Below are positions 34,861 to 44,138 of a DNA stretch of 64,000 nucleotides, piece after piece. The position numbers were made by a program, and so were the translations under genes. Source of the stretch: Magicicada septendecula (taxonomy: Eukaryota > Arthropoda > Insecta > Hemiptera > Cicadidae). Where the stretch lies: positions 691,414,268-691,478,267 of the forward strand of contig CM068367.1 of NCBI GenBank assembly GCA_034769895.1, given 5' to 3'. The notes under the pieces were generated by a model that had not been told where the DNA came from, made no database searches, and saw nothing but the letters and a program-made list of their open reading frames with translations. Numbering within the stretch: the stretch's first letter is position 1; every line of letters starts with the position of its first letter.

Positions 34861-35254
34861 ACAAACCAATGCCCGAACACAAACCAATGCGTCTAAAAGG
34901 GGACATATCAGTTGTAGATATGTAAGTGTACTATACCACTATTTTGAAATTTTTGTATTGGATGTTTCAGAGTTTTGTGGTGTTGTGACCGCAGTCCTGG
35001 GCTGGCTGGAGCGTCAGAACAGGAGTGTATAGTGCCTCATGGCCTTATGGTGTAGGGATCTCTCAGGAGAAGTCCAGTAAGGTCAGAGGGTGCGACCAGC
35101 ATCATAGGACCAAGGGTAAGTGATGATAAAATTTTTTTGTGTAACGTTACAGGGGGTTGTGGTGACGTATCTAGACTGATCCTTTTAGGAGAGTGTGAAT
35201 GAGTCAAGGAAATTTTTTTATGTTTCGACACAAAAAATTTTCCTTGAGGGGGTT
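34861..35254 (+). ncRNA. element B 3' RNA-like module
   Basis: Shared in order with C and D: AAACCAATG repeats, ATCAGTTGTAGATATG, an acceptor-like TGTTTCAG|AG (34970), GGATCTC...GAGAAGTCC (35056-35075), CAGTAAGGTC, a donor-like GGGTAAGT (35114-35121), CAGGGGGTTGTGG, CTGATCC and TTAGG. It ends with a hairpin (35204-35247): TCAAGGAAA/TTTCCTTGA, six A-T pairs, and a UUCG loop closed by TGT/ACA. The polypurine tract TTGAGGGGGTT follows. The pairing changes sequence between family members, which points to selection on RNA structure. Confidence 0.7.
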
Positions 35255-36672
35255 TGTAACAGTACAGACTGACCCAGTACCAGAATTATGGGAATTATGG
35301 GTATTTTCATTGTTTTATTATGTATTTTTTAAACATACAGAATGGTTAGGTACATTGTCCCTCTGGAAAACGGAACAACGTAAATTCGGCCAGAGTAAAA
35401 CACCAAGGTCTCCGGTGAACGTGAAAACAGCAAAATCTACCATGGCGGTGTTTATGACGAAGTACCACAATATGCATTATGATTGGGCTATAACACTAGT
35501 CCGTCATCGCTAAGAACAATGACGCACTGAGTACAATGTGTGCAACGAGGCGTTGTCCAGCAAGACAAAGCGGGATGACGTAAGAACTACACACACACAA
35601 GCAAGAAATTACACTTGCCTCGCTCTCATTTCAACGCCATTCTTCAGAGGAGCCACAGCGATGTATCGTTGTGTGTATAACTTTTTAACAATACTTTAAT
35701 TCAACTAACAAAAATGTTACCAACAGTAGTGGAGCAATAAAGGCTCATCTTGTTTACAGTATAAATATATAAAGAATGTAAATTCAGTGCACACATCTAT
35801 CTAATTAAACTCAGCGGAATTAAAGGCGAACACCGACCATCACCATGGGAGTCTCACACCAACAACGGATGGACACCACCACCTAACAAGCAGAGAAGTT
35901 CCTTTTGTCATTTTTATAGTTAATGAGCTCATTAATATCAAATCGATAATAAAAAAGAATGTACGGGTCTGAAGTTGAATGTGTGAGAATGAATGCGTGA
36001 ATGTATGGCCATAACACATAAGCCGAAGGCATTGGTTTGTGCAGTAACTAATTAACTATTAATAAATGACTTTAAGCTGCAGCTATAAAGTGTACATTGA
36101 TATTAATTCAACAGATAAAGAAATAGAGAGAATCAAAAGAGATAGGAAAAGTAGCCACCATTTTGTTTTGTGTCATATCATATGACGTCACTATTTTGAC
36201 CGCATGGTTGTATGTGTACTACCTTAGATTGAATTAAATTTGATGGTTAATTTCAAGAATATCTGGTTATCATTTGTGTCGTCAACTGTGTTTCAAAATC
36301 TTCCTGTACCCGAACCCTGGTACCCCTTAGGTAGAAAACAAGTTATAAAGGAAGAAAACGAGCCCGGCAAATAATGAAATTGGTGAGTATCATTAATACC
36401 GAACTATGGTATTTGTTATCTATACCTTACTAAATATATGTGCTAATATTATTGATAAGAGTGAGTGTATTCACAATTGCCGCCCTCACAGTGGTTATAG
36501 GTTTGTTTATTCACAATTGTCGCCCTCACTGGGACTTGATAAATTATTATTATGGGTAAGATAACCTTATTTATGTATTTAAAGTTTATTGACAAAGGTA
36601 GTATTGTTAAAAACAAATATAAATACATTTATATTGTAATATTATTATTGATTATAAGTTTGTTTATTCACA
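35255..36672 (+). repeat. element B 3' LTR
   Basis: 1418 bp, the same length as the 5' LTR. Visible differences are about two bases (for example CAGTCAGTC versus CAGTCCGTC, and GAATTATGG versus GAACTATGG). Confidence 0.93.
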
Positions 36673-38290
36673 TATAAGCGTGGCTTATCTTATTGTCCAT
36701 AGTAGGAGTGTCGTCTTCTTCATCTTCGCTGTTTTTATTTTGAGTAATCAAATTTACAATGGCCTCTTCGGATAGTTCACAGTGTTCATCGTCATTCACC
36801 TAACTGTTAACGTCTTGATTCGTCACTGCCTCAGTAATTGGTAGCTGATTTAAAAGTACCACTAGTTCTACATCATCTTCATTCTCTTCATCGTTGTTCG
36901 TGTTATCCCTTTTTGGCTAAATGTTTTTCCAGTTTTTCAGGACAGTAGATTCTTTCACATTGTCCCATGATTCCGCCAGCCAATAAATCACATCTTTTAG
37001 ATTAATTTGTTTCAGACTTTCAACAACTGTTTTACCATCTTCTAAATCATCAAGCAAATGCCTCAGTAGTCTCTTTCGGTTGTTTCTTTTCAAGTTTTCA
37101 AACCCCTTGATCTAGGGGCTGAATAAGGGATGTTACATTGGGAGGTAAAAAGAGGACTCAGATGTCATCTCCACTGACCAATTCACACTCATCGGGATGA
37201 GTGGGAGCGTTGTCCAAAATTAAGAGTGCCTTACGGGGCAGATTATTTTCATCACAAAATCTTTTTATGCACAAACACATATCTTTTTCAGCACAAACTG
37301 TTCATGAAACCATGACTTGAAAATTGAGGAATCCATCCATGCACTTTTTTGGTTAGTGTACTTAACAGGAAGATTGTCAACAATCACATTTTGGCACGCT
37401 CTTGGTTTTTTATTTGCCTATTAGCAAGACTTTAAGCTTGTAGTCACCAGGTTCATTTGCACATGTCAAAACCGTAACTTTTTCTATGCTTCTTTTGTAG
37501 CCAGGAGCTGAAGATGCTTCTTGCTGCACTGCAAGAGTCTTGATGGGCAACATTTTAAAATTCAGGCCCGTTTCATAGCGGTTATAAATTTGCTGTGGGC
37601 CAAGATTTTTTTTTTAATGATGTCTAGCTTGTCAACAAAGGAATCTACTGCACTGCCGTCAGCTGATAATATTTAACTGCCTCACGCCATACCACTTTTT
37701 CCATCGATCAAGCCAACTGATGCTTGCTGTAAATTCCTCTTCTCCATCTTTGAAGCGATTGAAGAATTGCAATGTCTTGGATTGTAACAGTGGACAAGAC
37801 AAGGGACTTCACTTCTCTCTCGTCTGTTGAAACCACAAAACCAATGCCTTTGATCTCTGTTTAATCGCTATTTATCATTGTTTTTCTCTTCTTTGAGACA
37901 GTGTGTATTTCTCACGATATTAATTGATGACTCGCTGGGCACTTGGTGAAACATATTAATACACAGGTTTTGTAAAATATATAAAAACACTTGGTACGTT
38001 TCACAGATTTTATTTAACTCTGACAGCTATTTCAACTACCTAAACCATTGTCAAAGAGACGAATTGTCAAAGAACGTACCAAGTGTTTTTATATATTTTA
38101 CAAAATCTTTGTTTGAATTTCTTTGTTCCCAGTCATTTGTGCACGTTGAGAACCCACTCTTCAATCTGCACCCTTTTACTTCTCCAGTCTCCGACAGTCA
38201 CTTCACCAATGTCACATGTCATTTTTTTAATGGTTTCACCGCGATCTAATCATTTGATAGCATTGAGCTTATCTTGTAGTGATAAAACCA
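36673..38290 (-). pseudogene. Tigger/pogo transposase relic
   Basis: Read right to left on the minus strand: a CENP-B-type helix-turn-helix (LQDKLNAIK, LDRGETIKKM), then the DDE domain with LILDNAPTHPDECE, PPNVTSLIQPLDQG and VIYWLAESWDNVKESTVLKN, and an acidic C-terminal stretch. Numerous stops and frameshifts, plus a foldback insertion at 37968-38106, make it non-functional. The last ~50 codons lie across element B at 30480-30629. Confidence 0.85.
37968..38106. repeat. foldback insertion with 33-bp perfect arms
   Basis: TTTTGTAAAATATATAAAAA, then CACTTGGTACGTT, recurs inverted (AACGTACCAAGTG onward) after ~70 bp. It interrupts the Tigger transposase and is probably a small MITE. Confidence 0.8.
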
Positions 38291-39443
38291 CATGTTTTCT
38301 TTTTCAACTCATTGCCAAACGAAACTGTAAAACCAAATCACGAGAAACATCAATACAAAGCACAGCTACGCACACTTCACAGTTGATTATATTTTAACAG
38401 TGCGACAATTGACAGCAAACTAACTCAGGTCAGGGAGCTTGAGCATGGGACGGTAGAGTGTGAGTCACGTAATCAAGGTCACAGTGTACAGTCTGGTGTA
38501 AATTAAAATATGTCGGGTAGCGTCTGGTGCCGATGTAAGAACAACAGTTACAGTAATAGAGATTTCATTATTTCTTGGTTTAGGCTTGGATAACACGGAA
38601 GCTCGGTTAATCGCGATTCCACTTTACATATTCAGACATTGTAATATTAGCTGGGGAGGGGGATGTTTACTGCTTTAAAATAGCATGATCTTGTTTTGGC
38701 TAAACTTTACCTCAAAAATAATATCTTATGTTATATATGTTAGGTTCTGCAAACCAATCTAGTAAAAATTCATACTCCTGCTGCCAGACTATTTCTGAAA
38801 CGTGATAATCTAAACCAGACACAATCTATTATACACAAGAGGAAATCATTTATCAGCAAAGGAAGTCTGTGATACAATTGTAATTTAAGTAAAATATAAC
38901 TTCATATTTGAATATCATCTTTGTAGACTGAAAATATTTCAACCCAAACTCGCAATGAACGTAGATGGCATTAACCATTTTTGCATTGCATTTTCAATGT
39001 TGACTAAAATTTGTTTACAAAAGAGCTAGTTTTTTCTCAAAGTCAAAAATAACACAAGAAAATATGGCTAGTTATTTGGAAACATTAAATGTTTTAACTT
39101 CTTTCAGTTTGGACAGTATCTTAAAGCATTAAAAATTGTTCTAACTATTCCTGTGATTCCTGTTAAAACAAGTGGTGCTTTTCAAAATCTGAAGTAATAA
39201 AATTCCGGTTACAAAACGGCACATGTGAAGACAGGTAATCTTTGGCTGGGCTGGTAATATGTCAATGGAGAACAGACTTAACACCATAGCAATAGAAAAA
39301 CTTATTTTAATCAATTGTAAATGTCTAACAGAAGATTAGATAGAATATTTTCTTTCAAAAAATAAATTTATTGTTGTACTAATTCTACACAGTCTATGTA
39401 TATAGTACTCGATATAGTGTTACAAAATTAAGTGTACAGTTTT

Positions 39444-39445
<2 letters not shown>

Positions 39446-39515
<70 letters not shown>
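39446..39515. repeat. (TG)n microsatellite
   Basis: About 35 TG units. Confidence 0.95.
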
Positions 39516-39518
<3 letters not shown>

Positions 39519-39731
39519 TTCAAATGGGTAGCCTCAGGCTTCAAAATAAATGAGTTTTTATGCCTTTATAACATACATATATATAATGTTTTGAAGTAAT
39601 TCAATTTGTTTCTTCTGCAAGTAGTGTAATTTCGTATTATATATAAATAAATATAATATACTATATTTATATATATATATATTATTATATCATTTTCTAT
39701 ATAAGTAACTCGATGTTTCTTGCAGTAATTA

Positions 39732-39860
39732 TATAATTTGTGATGTTTTCAATTTGTTTCTTCTGCAAGTAGATAATATTGTATATTCTTTTTATAATAA
39801 AAAGAATATACAATATTATCTACTTGCAGAAGAAACAAATTGAAAACATCACAAATTATA
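39732..39860. repeat. near-perfect palindrome, 64-bp arms
   Basis: 39732-39795 and 39797-39860 are inverted copies around a single central base. The arms contain TTTCAATTTGTTTCTTCTGC and AAGTAGATAATATTG. A partial third copy of the arm (CAATTTGTTTCTTCTGCAAG) lies near 39603-39622. It is probably a foldback element or palindromic MITE in TA-rich DNA. Confidence 0.9.
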
Positions 39861-41257
39861 TTATTATATATATAAATTTAATTCTTTTTATTTTTAAATT
39901 TTAGTCTGTATGTAAAATACAGGGTTGTTTATGTAAGCTGTAATATAATGTAAATTTTTAGAGAATGCTCTCCCTTAATCAGAAGCACTGCTGGAAAGGG
40001 CACAGAGATTACAAAAAAAATCATATCAAGAGAATGACATTTTAAAAATATGGCCACCCACCAATGTCCAGATCGAGCTTGCAAGAAGGAATAAATTATT
40101 TTCACAATTAGTGGTCGAAACATGGTAAAATTCTACTAGTAATGTTTCTAGTATCTGTCATACTATTTTATTCATCAATGCACATATGTTTTTGACTTAA
40201 AAACACAAATCACACACACAAATTGTACATCAATGTGGCAAGTAACGTAGAAACTGAAACCTTTGCATAACAAAGCCAAAGGCATGAATTTTTTTTTTTT
40301 TTTTTACATCTGCTTTTATATGACGTATTTAATCCAAACAGATCTGGGATTCCACATTAACATACTTCAGCATACCTAATGCATTGAATATCATCAATCA
40401 TCAGAGAAATATAATTACATAGTCTTGATTAATTCCATCACCAAACACATTCAAACAACACACATGGCTTACATGATTTACAATTGATTAAAGATTGTTC
40501 ATGTTAAAGATTGCTATGCATTTTATTAGCTTTACTGTGTCTGTATGATCCTTAATAATTTACTCTTGATTTTTCCAAATTATTTACAATTATACAGCAA
40601 TACATTTAATTCAGGCAGTATAACTAAGGATATGAAACCAAATTTTTTCATTTTGTTTTCAGAATTGGCACCAGATGGTCACAATTTTTTTCACCATTTA
40701 TTATTATCTTCGTTCTATGGCTTAGAAATTTGTAAATTCCTAAATTTCTACGCTCTTCATGTAAATGTCTTACCACCTTTTCTTTGGTTGTCCTACGTTC
40801 CTTCTTCCTTTTGCTTTGTCTCTGAGAACTTGTTTAAGCAGTTTTTGTTACTCACCTTTTCTGAGTACTATTTTTGTATATGATATTTTATTTTTTCTAT
40901 TGACTCTATAAAGAATGTTGGGTTTCTTGGTTTTCTTTCTGCGCATTCTTTTATGCTTTATAGGAATTTCATTTCAAAAACTGTATTCTGCTTTAAGTTT
41001 CATGGTCATAAATCTGTCTTATTACCATACAATATAAGAGAAGCAGCTATCATAGAATTTAACTGTAGTGTATCTGATACATACTGCACTGCTATAAACT
41101 GTTACAGTATGTAAACCTCATTGAACTCGTTAACATTTGTAAAAAGGTTAGGTTAGAGAGAAGCAAGAAGGCTTTCAGCCATATTGAATTGGATGAAATG
41201 GCAGCTTGTATAATTAGAAAATGTAAATGATTTAAAATAAAATGAAAGAGCACACAA

Positions 41258-41370
41258 ACAGTCTACAAGGCACCCTTGTACACGGCCTTAACAGAGACAC
41301 TGCGCCTGCTCAGCTAGCCAAGAAACATGTGGAACTTCTATGTAACTGCACCTGCTGACGTTTTGAGAGT
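41258..41370 (-). repeat. 3' LTR fragment of gypsy relic 2
   Basis: AACAGTCTAC, then AGACACTGCGCCTGCTCAGC and GTTTTGAGAGT, align with 45795-45911 of the 5' LTR. The Penelope-like element splits it, and the last ~20 bp continue at 43262. Confidence 0.7.
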
Positions 41371-41448
41371 AACTATATTTAATATTACCTTGTGTATCCA
41401 AGTACACTGGTGCTCCTCCTTGCAACTTCAATGTTTCTTTAAAAAACT

Positions 41449-41486
41449 ACGCGTTTCGGGACTCATGGTCCCATCATCAGGTTGAT
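41449..41486 (-). ncRNA. hammerhead-ribozyme-like motif in the Penelope-like 3' region
   Basis: Minus strand: CAAC CTGATGA T GGGAC CATGA GTCCC GAAA CGCGTA GTTT. Helix I: AAC/GTT plus a distal A/U-rich part. Helix II: GGGAC/GTCCC. Helix III: the palindrome ACGCGT, possibly formed between two strands. Cleavage is expected after GTA. Penelope-like elements are known to carry such type I motifs. One extra T precedes helix II, as in the copies at 28434 and 28695. Confidence 0.7.
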
Positions 41487-41612
41487 AAAAAACAAGAATC
41501 ACATGGAGTACGTCAACTTAATAAGAAATAAATAAAAAGTTTCACTCGCACATACCGCGTGTATACAATTACACAACTACACGATGCGCATCGTATCGGA
41601 ACTTGCAAGCGA

Positions 41613-43208
41613 CTAACCGTTACGCGTCGCACTATCTCTACCTTTATCTATGTGTTGTTCCAACACGCGTATGGCCGTGTCATACAGTCCGTTGGACTTA
41701 AAAGAAAGCTTGTCGTTCAAGAGCTGATTACCTTGGGTTTTTGAGGCCTTATAAATTTCAAATTCTTCCAGCGCATCCATAAGCCTGACCTTTTTACAGA
41801 AATGCAACGGCTTGAAGCTACTTTGAAAACTCGAGTAATTATGGTTCTGGTTGACTATATGCAAGGCAAAGTTTGATTTTATCTTCTGGATATCACCTCT
41901 AGGGAGATGTTCTCTGTACCTATCCAGAAATTTCCTGCCCGTTTGTCCAACATAAAAATTATTGCAGTCCTCGCATTCTATTTTATAAACACCAGAACAG
42001 TTTTCTACTAGTCTGTTGGTCACTGGTCTCAAAGCGTTCAAAATACAATTACTCGTTTTGAAAGAAACTGCAAAACCGTGTTTTTTAAAAACGTTCTTAA
42101 TAGTATTAGGCAAAAGATTTGTAAATTCTGTTGGTATATATTTAATGTCACTGTTGTGTGTTTTGTTTATGCTCCTATTTTTATATATGTTCCTCCTCTG
42201 CCTCGCTACTATTTTGTCTACAACTGTACTATTGTAACCGTTGGCCACCGCGATATACTTTATCGTATTAAGCTCATCAATGTAGTCTTTCGCCTCTAAC
42301 GGAATTTTTAGTAATCTGTTAACCAACGAGTTGAATGATGCCATTTTTTGTGCAAATGGATGAAATGAAGAAGCGTGAATAGTAATATCTGTGGCAGTTG
42401 GCTTCCTATAGATGTTGAACCTAAACAAATTATTTATTTTTTGCACAGTTATGTCCAGAAAATTTAGGCTACTGTTATTTTCCATCTCCAACGTGAACTT
42501 TATTTTTGAGTGTATACTATTCATGTATTTACTCAAGGTTTCTATTTGTCTATGTGTGCCATTAATAACAAGGAATGTGTCATCCACATACCGAGTGTAT
42601 GAGATGATATTTTTGTAAAGCTTGTTTTTATGCGATAAAATATGTTCATTTTCAAAATAGTTAAGATAAAGATCGGCCAAGAAACTACTAAGTGGCGATC
42701 CCATTGCAAGGCCGTCGTCCTGCGCAAAAAATCGGTTGTCAAAAGTGAAATAATTCTGGCATAATATTATTCTTAGTAACGCGATAAGTTCATGGATTTT
42801 TTGCTGATCCAAAGTGCCTGAATCCTCCAGGTTTTTCTGTAAGATATCAATCGTTTGGGGCACAGGAACATTAGTGTAAAGGTTCGTAACGTCAAAGGAC
42901 ACCAACTTATATTGTGGTAATACTACTAACGATTTCACTCTGTCCACAAACTCAATACTATTTCTGACGCTGTGGTTAATGTCTATTTTAATATTACTTT
43001 TTAAGATCTGTAAAAGTTTCTTAGCTACCTTATACCCAGGTGCTGTGGTAAAATTAACCACAGGACGTATGGGCATATTCTCCTTGTGTAATTTTGGGAG
43101 GCCGTTAAGTGCGGGAGCTTGGGCGTGTATTGGTTTTAGCAGACGCATAGTGCGTGTATCAAATAGGCATGTGGATCTATTAATACAGTTGTTGATATCC
43201 CTACACAA
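41613..43208 (-). CDS. Penelope-like protein: reverse transcriptase plus GIY-YIG endonuclease (5'-truncated)
   Basis: 531 residues. The RT domain includes LNGLPKLHK, FDVTNLYTNVP, GLAMGSPLSSFLADLYL and YVDD (~residue 206). Residues ~405-436 form a GIY-YIG nuclease: GVYKIECEDCNNFYVGQTGR, then FLDRYREH. The enzyme nicks target DNA and copies the RNA from that nick. Full Penelope proteins are usually longer at the N-terminus. Here the frame runs into the truncated, inverted end of the element, and the first codon (TTG) is not a real start. The remaining frame has no stops or shifts. Confidence 0.92.
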   Translation of the reverse strand: MCRDINNCINRSTCLFDTRTMRLLKPIHAQAPALNGLPKLHKENMPIRPVVNFTTAPGYKVAKKLLQILKSNIKIDINHSVRNSIEFVDRVKSLVVLPQYKLVSFDVTNLYTNVPVPQTIDILQKNLEDSGTLDQQKIHELIALLRIILCQNYFTFDNRFFAQDDGLAMGSPLSSFLADLYLNYFENEHILSHKNKLYKNIISYTRYVDDTFLVINGTHRQIETLSKYMNSIHSKIKFTLEMENNSSLNFLDITVQKINNLFRFNIYRKPTATDITIHASSFHPFAQKMASFNSLVNRLLKIPLEAKDYIDELNTIKYIAVANGYNSTVVDKIVARQRRNIYKNRSINKTHNSDIKYIPTEFTNLLPNTIKNVFKKHGFAVSFKTSNCILNALRPVTNRLVENCSGVYKIECEDCNNFYVGQTGRKFLDRYREHLPRGDIQKIKSNFALHIVNQNHNYSSFQSSFKPLHFCKKVRLMDALEEFEIYKASKTQGNQLLNDKLSFKSNGLYDTAIRVLEQHIDKGRDSATRNG

Positions 43209-43302
43209 GGTAATATTAAATATAGTTAGTTATATGCAACTTGGAGACCACAACACAATATGTTTTGAGAGTGTTATGTAATTTCATAGTACTGCCCTCT
43301 CC

Positions 43303-44132
43303 TTAAGCCTGCTCATCCCGAACTGGACGAATCTCCCTCCCAAACACCAATTTTGCTAGAGTCATGCCCATTGTGTCCATGTACTGATGACCTATACACC
43401 ATTGGAATAACAGTATACCCTGGTCCCAGTCTGTTTGCTTCTCGTCAATAACCTCTTGCGTAACTTTATTTTCAGCAACTTTTCCCCCCGGCGCTTCCAT
43501 TAACTCAGGAACAAGCAAAAGCCTTTCCTCGATAACAAAAGTTGGCTTTCCAATCACTTCTTTTTTCGTTACACAAATTGGTACTTCCTCTGCTAATGTT
43601 CTTCCACTTAAGCATGCAATAGGAAGGGTTCCTCTTGACCACACCTGTTGATTTTTTCTTTGGCTAACGTCACTTGCTTGATCGAATAGTTCGCAAACCC
43701 TGTCATTTTAACCACAGAAAGCTTTATCTTCTCTTGGCCAACCCTCAGGACAGTCTCTCTTAAGTCCGCAACGAATCTGTAGGCATTCGTAATGTCCATG
43801 CCAAGAATTACTTCATTGATAATGTCTGCAACGAGTATTTGGTGGCTAAATTTGAGAAAATCCAGGCATACACTTACGTCTACCTGTGCTAATACAGTAA
43901 CAACACTTTCAGTCACAGTCTGTATTATACAAGAGCTAAATTGAGGCTGGCGGTAGTTGACCAACTCAGGGTGTGCAATGGACACTCCTGTGCCCGTGTC
44001 AACTGTAAATGATGTTGGTTTATCTTCTTCAAATCCATTAACAATGAAATTTCTACTTGTCTTATGTAGCATGGAAACTGTTTGTTGTTCTGGAGCTTTC
44101 TTCTCCAATTGGCATGATGAGACCCTTCTCAC
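43303..44132 (-). pseudogene. gypsy relic 2: protease fused by deletion to integrase tail
   Basis: The first frame has a retropepsin-like FTVDTGTGVSIAH (catalytic DTG) and LVADIINEVILGMD. The second has VIDEKQTDWDQGILLFQW and MTLAKLVFGREI, the integrase tail seen in relic 1 at 15353-15757. The RT, RNase H and integrase core between them are missing. Confidence 0.8.
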
Positions 44133-44138
44133 GGTATT

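Larger units (their letters stand above)
30630..36672 (+). mobile_element. element B: young LTR element with one intact frame and no pol
   Basis: 6043 bp with 1418-bp LTRs at 30630-32047 and 35255-36672, flanked by the 4-bp duplication TATA (30626-30629, 36673-36676). The two LTRs differ at only about two positions by eye, so insertion is recent. The internal 3.2 kb holds a primer site, one 363-codon frame, a long non-coding stretch and the conserved 3' module with a polypurine tract. Without protease, reverse transcriptase or integrase it must be mobilised in trans. Confidence 0.92.
30134..38624 (-). mobile_element. Tigger/pogo transposon, interrupted by element B
   Basis: The left end is TA|CAGTGGAGTCGCGATTAACC and the right end, read inward, is TA|AAGTGGAATCGCGATTAACC, so TIRs flanked by TA as expected for pogo/Tigger. 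Removing element B (30630-36672) leaves about 2.45 kb with a broken transposase on the minus strand. A 140-bp foldback (37968-38106) is a second insertion. Confidence 0.85.
38640..41120. other. intronic sequence with simple repeats
   Basis: 2.5 kb of AT-rich DNA with no supported coding sequence. It contains the TG microsatellite and the long palindrome listed separately. Frames such as 40545-40883 have no recognised content. Confidence 0.5.
41371..43261 (-). mobile_element. Penelope-like element, 5'-truncated, 11-bp target duplication
   Basis: Flanked by GTTTTGAGAGT at 41360-41370 and 43262-43272, the target duplication in the gypsy LTR. It contains one frame (RT plus GIY-YIG) and a hammerhead-like motif in its 3' region. 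A 26-bp inverted repeat sits at both ends: AACTATATTTAATATTACC at 41371 onward and its complement at 43202-43227. Confidence 0.9.

Noticed and set aside
38755..38835. Possible exon on the minus strand (EIVWQQEYEFLLDWFAEPN after a TTTCAG)
   Set aside because: The open frame meets a stop just before the only donor-like site, and I know of no matching family.
41146..41160. GGTTAGGTTAG resembling the insect telomere repeat
   Set aside because: Less than three units; too short to mean an interstitial telomere tract.
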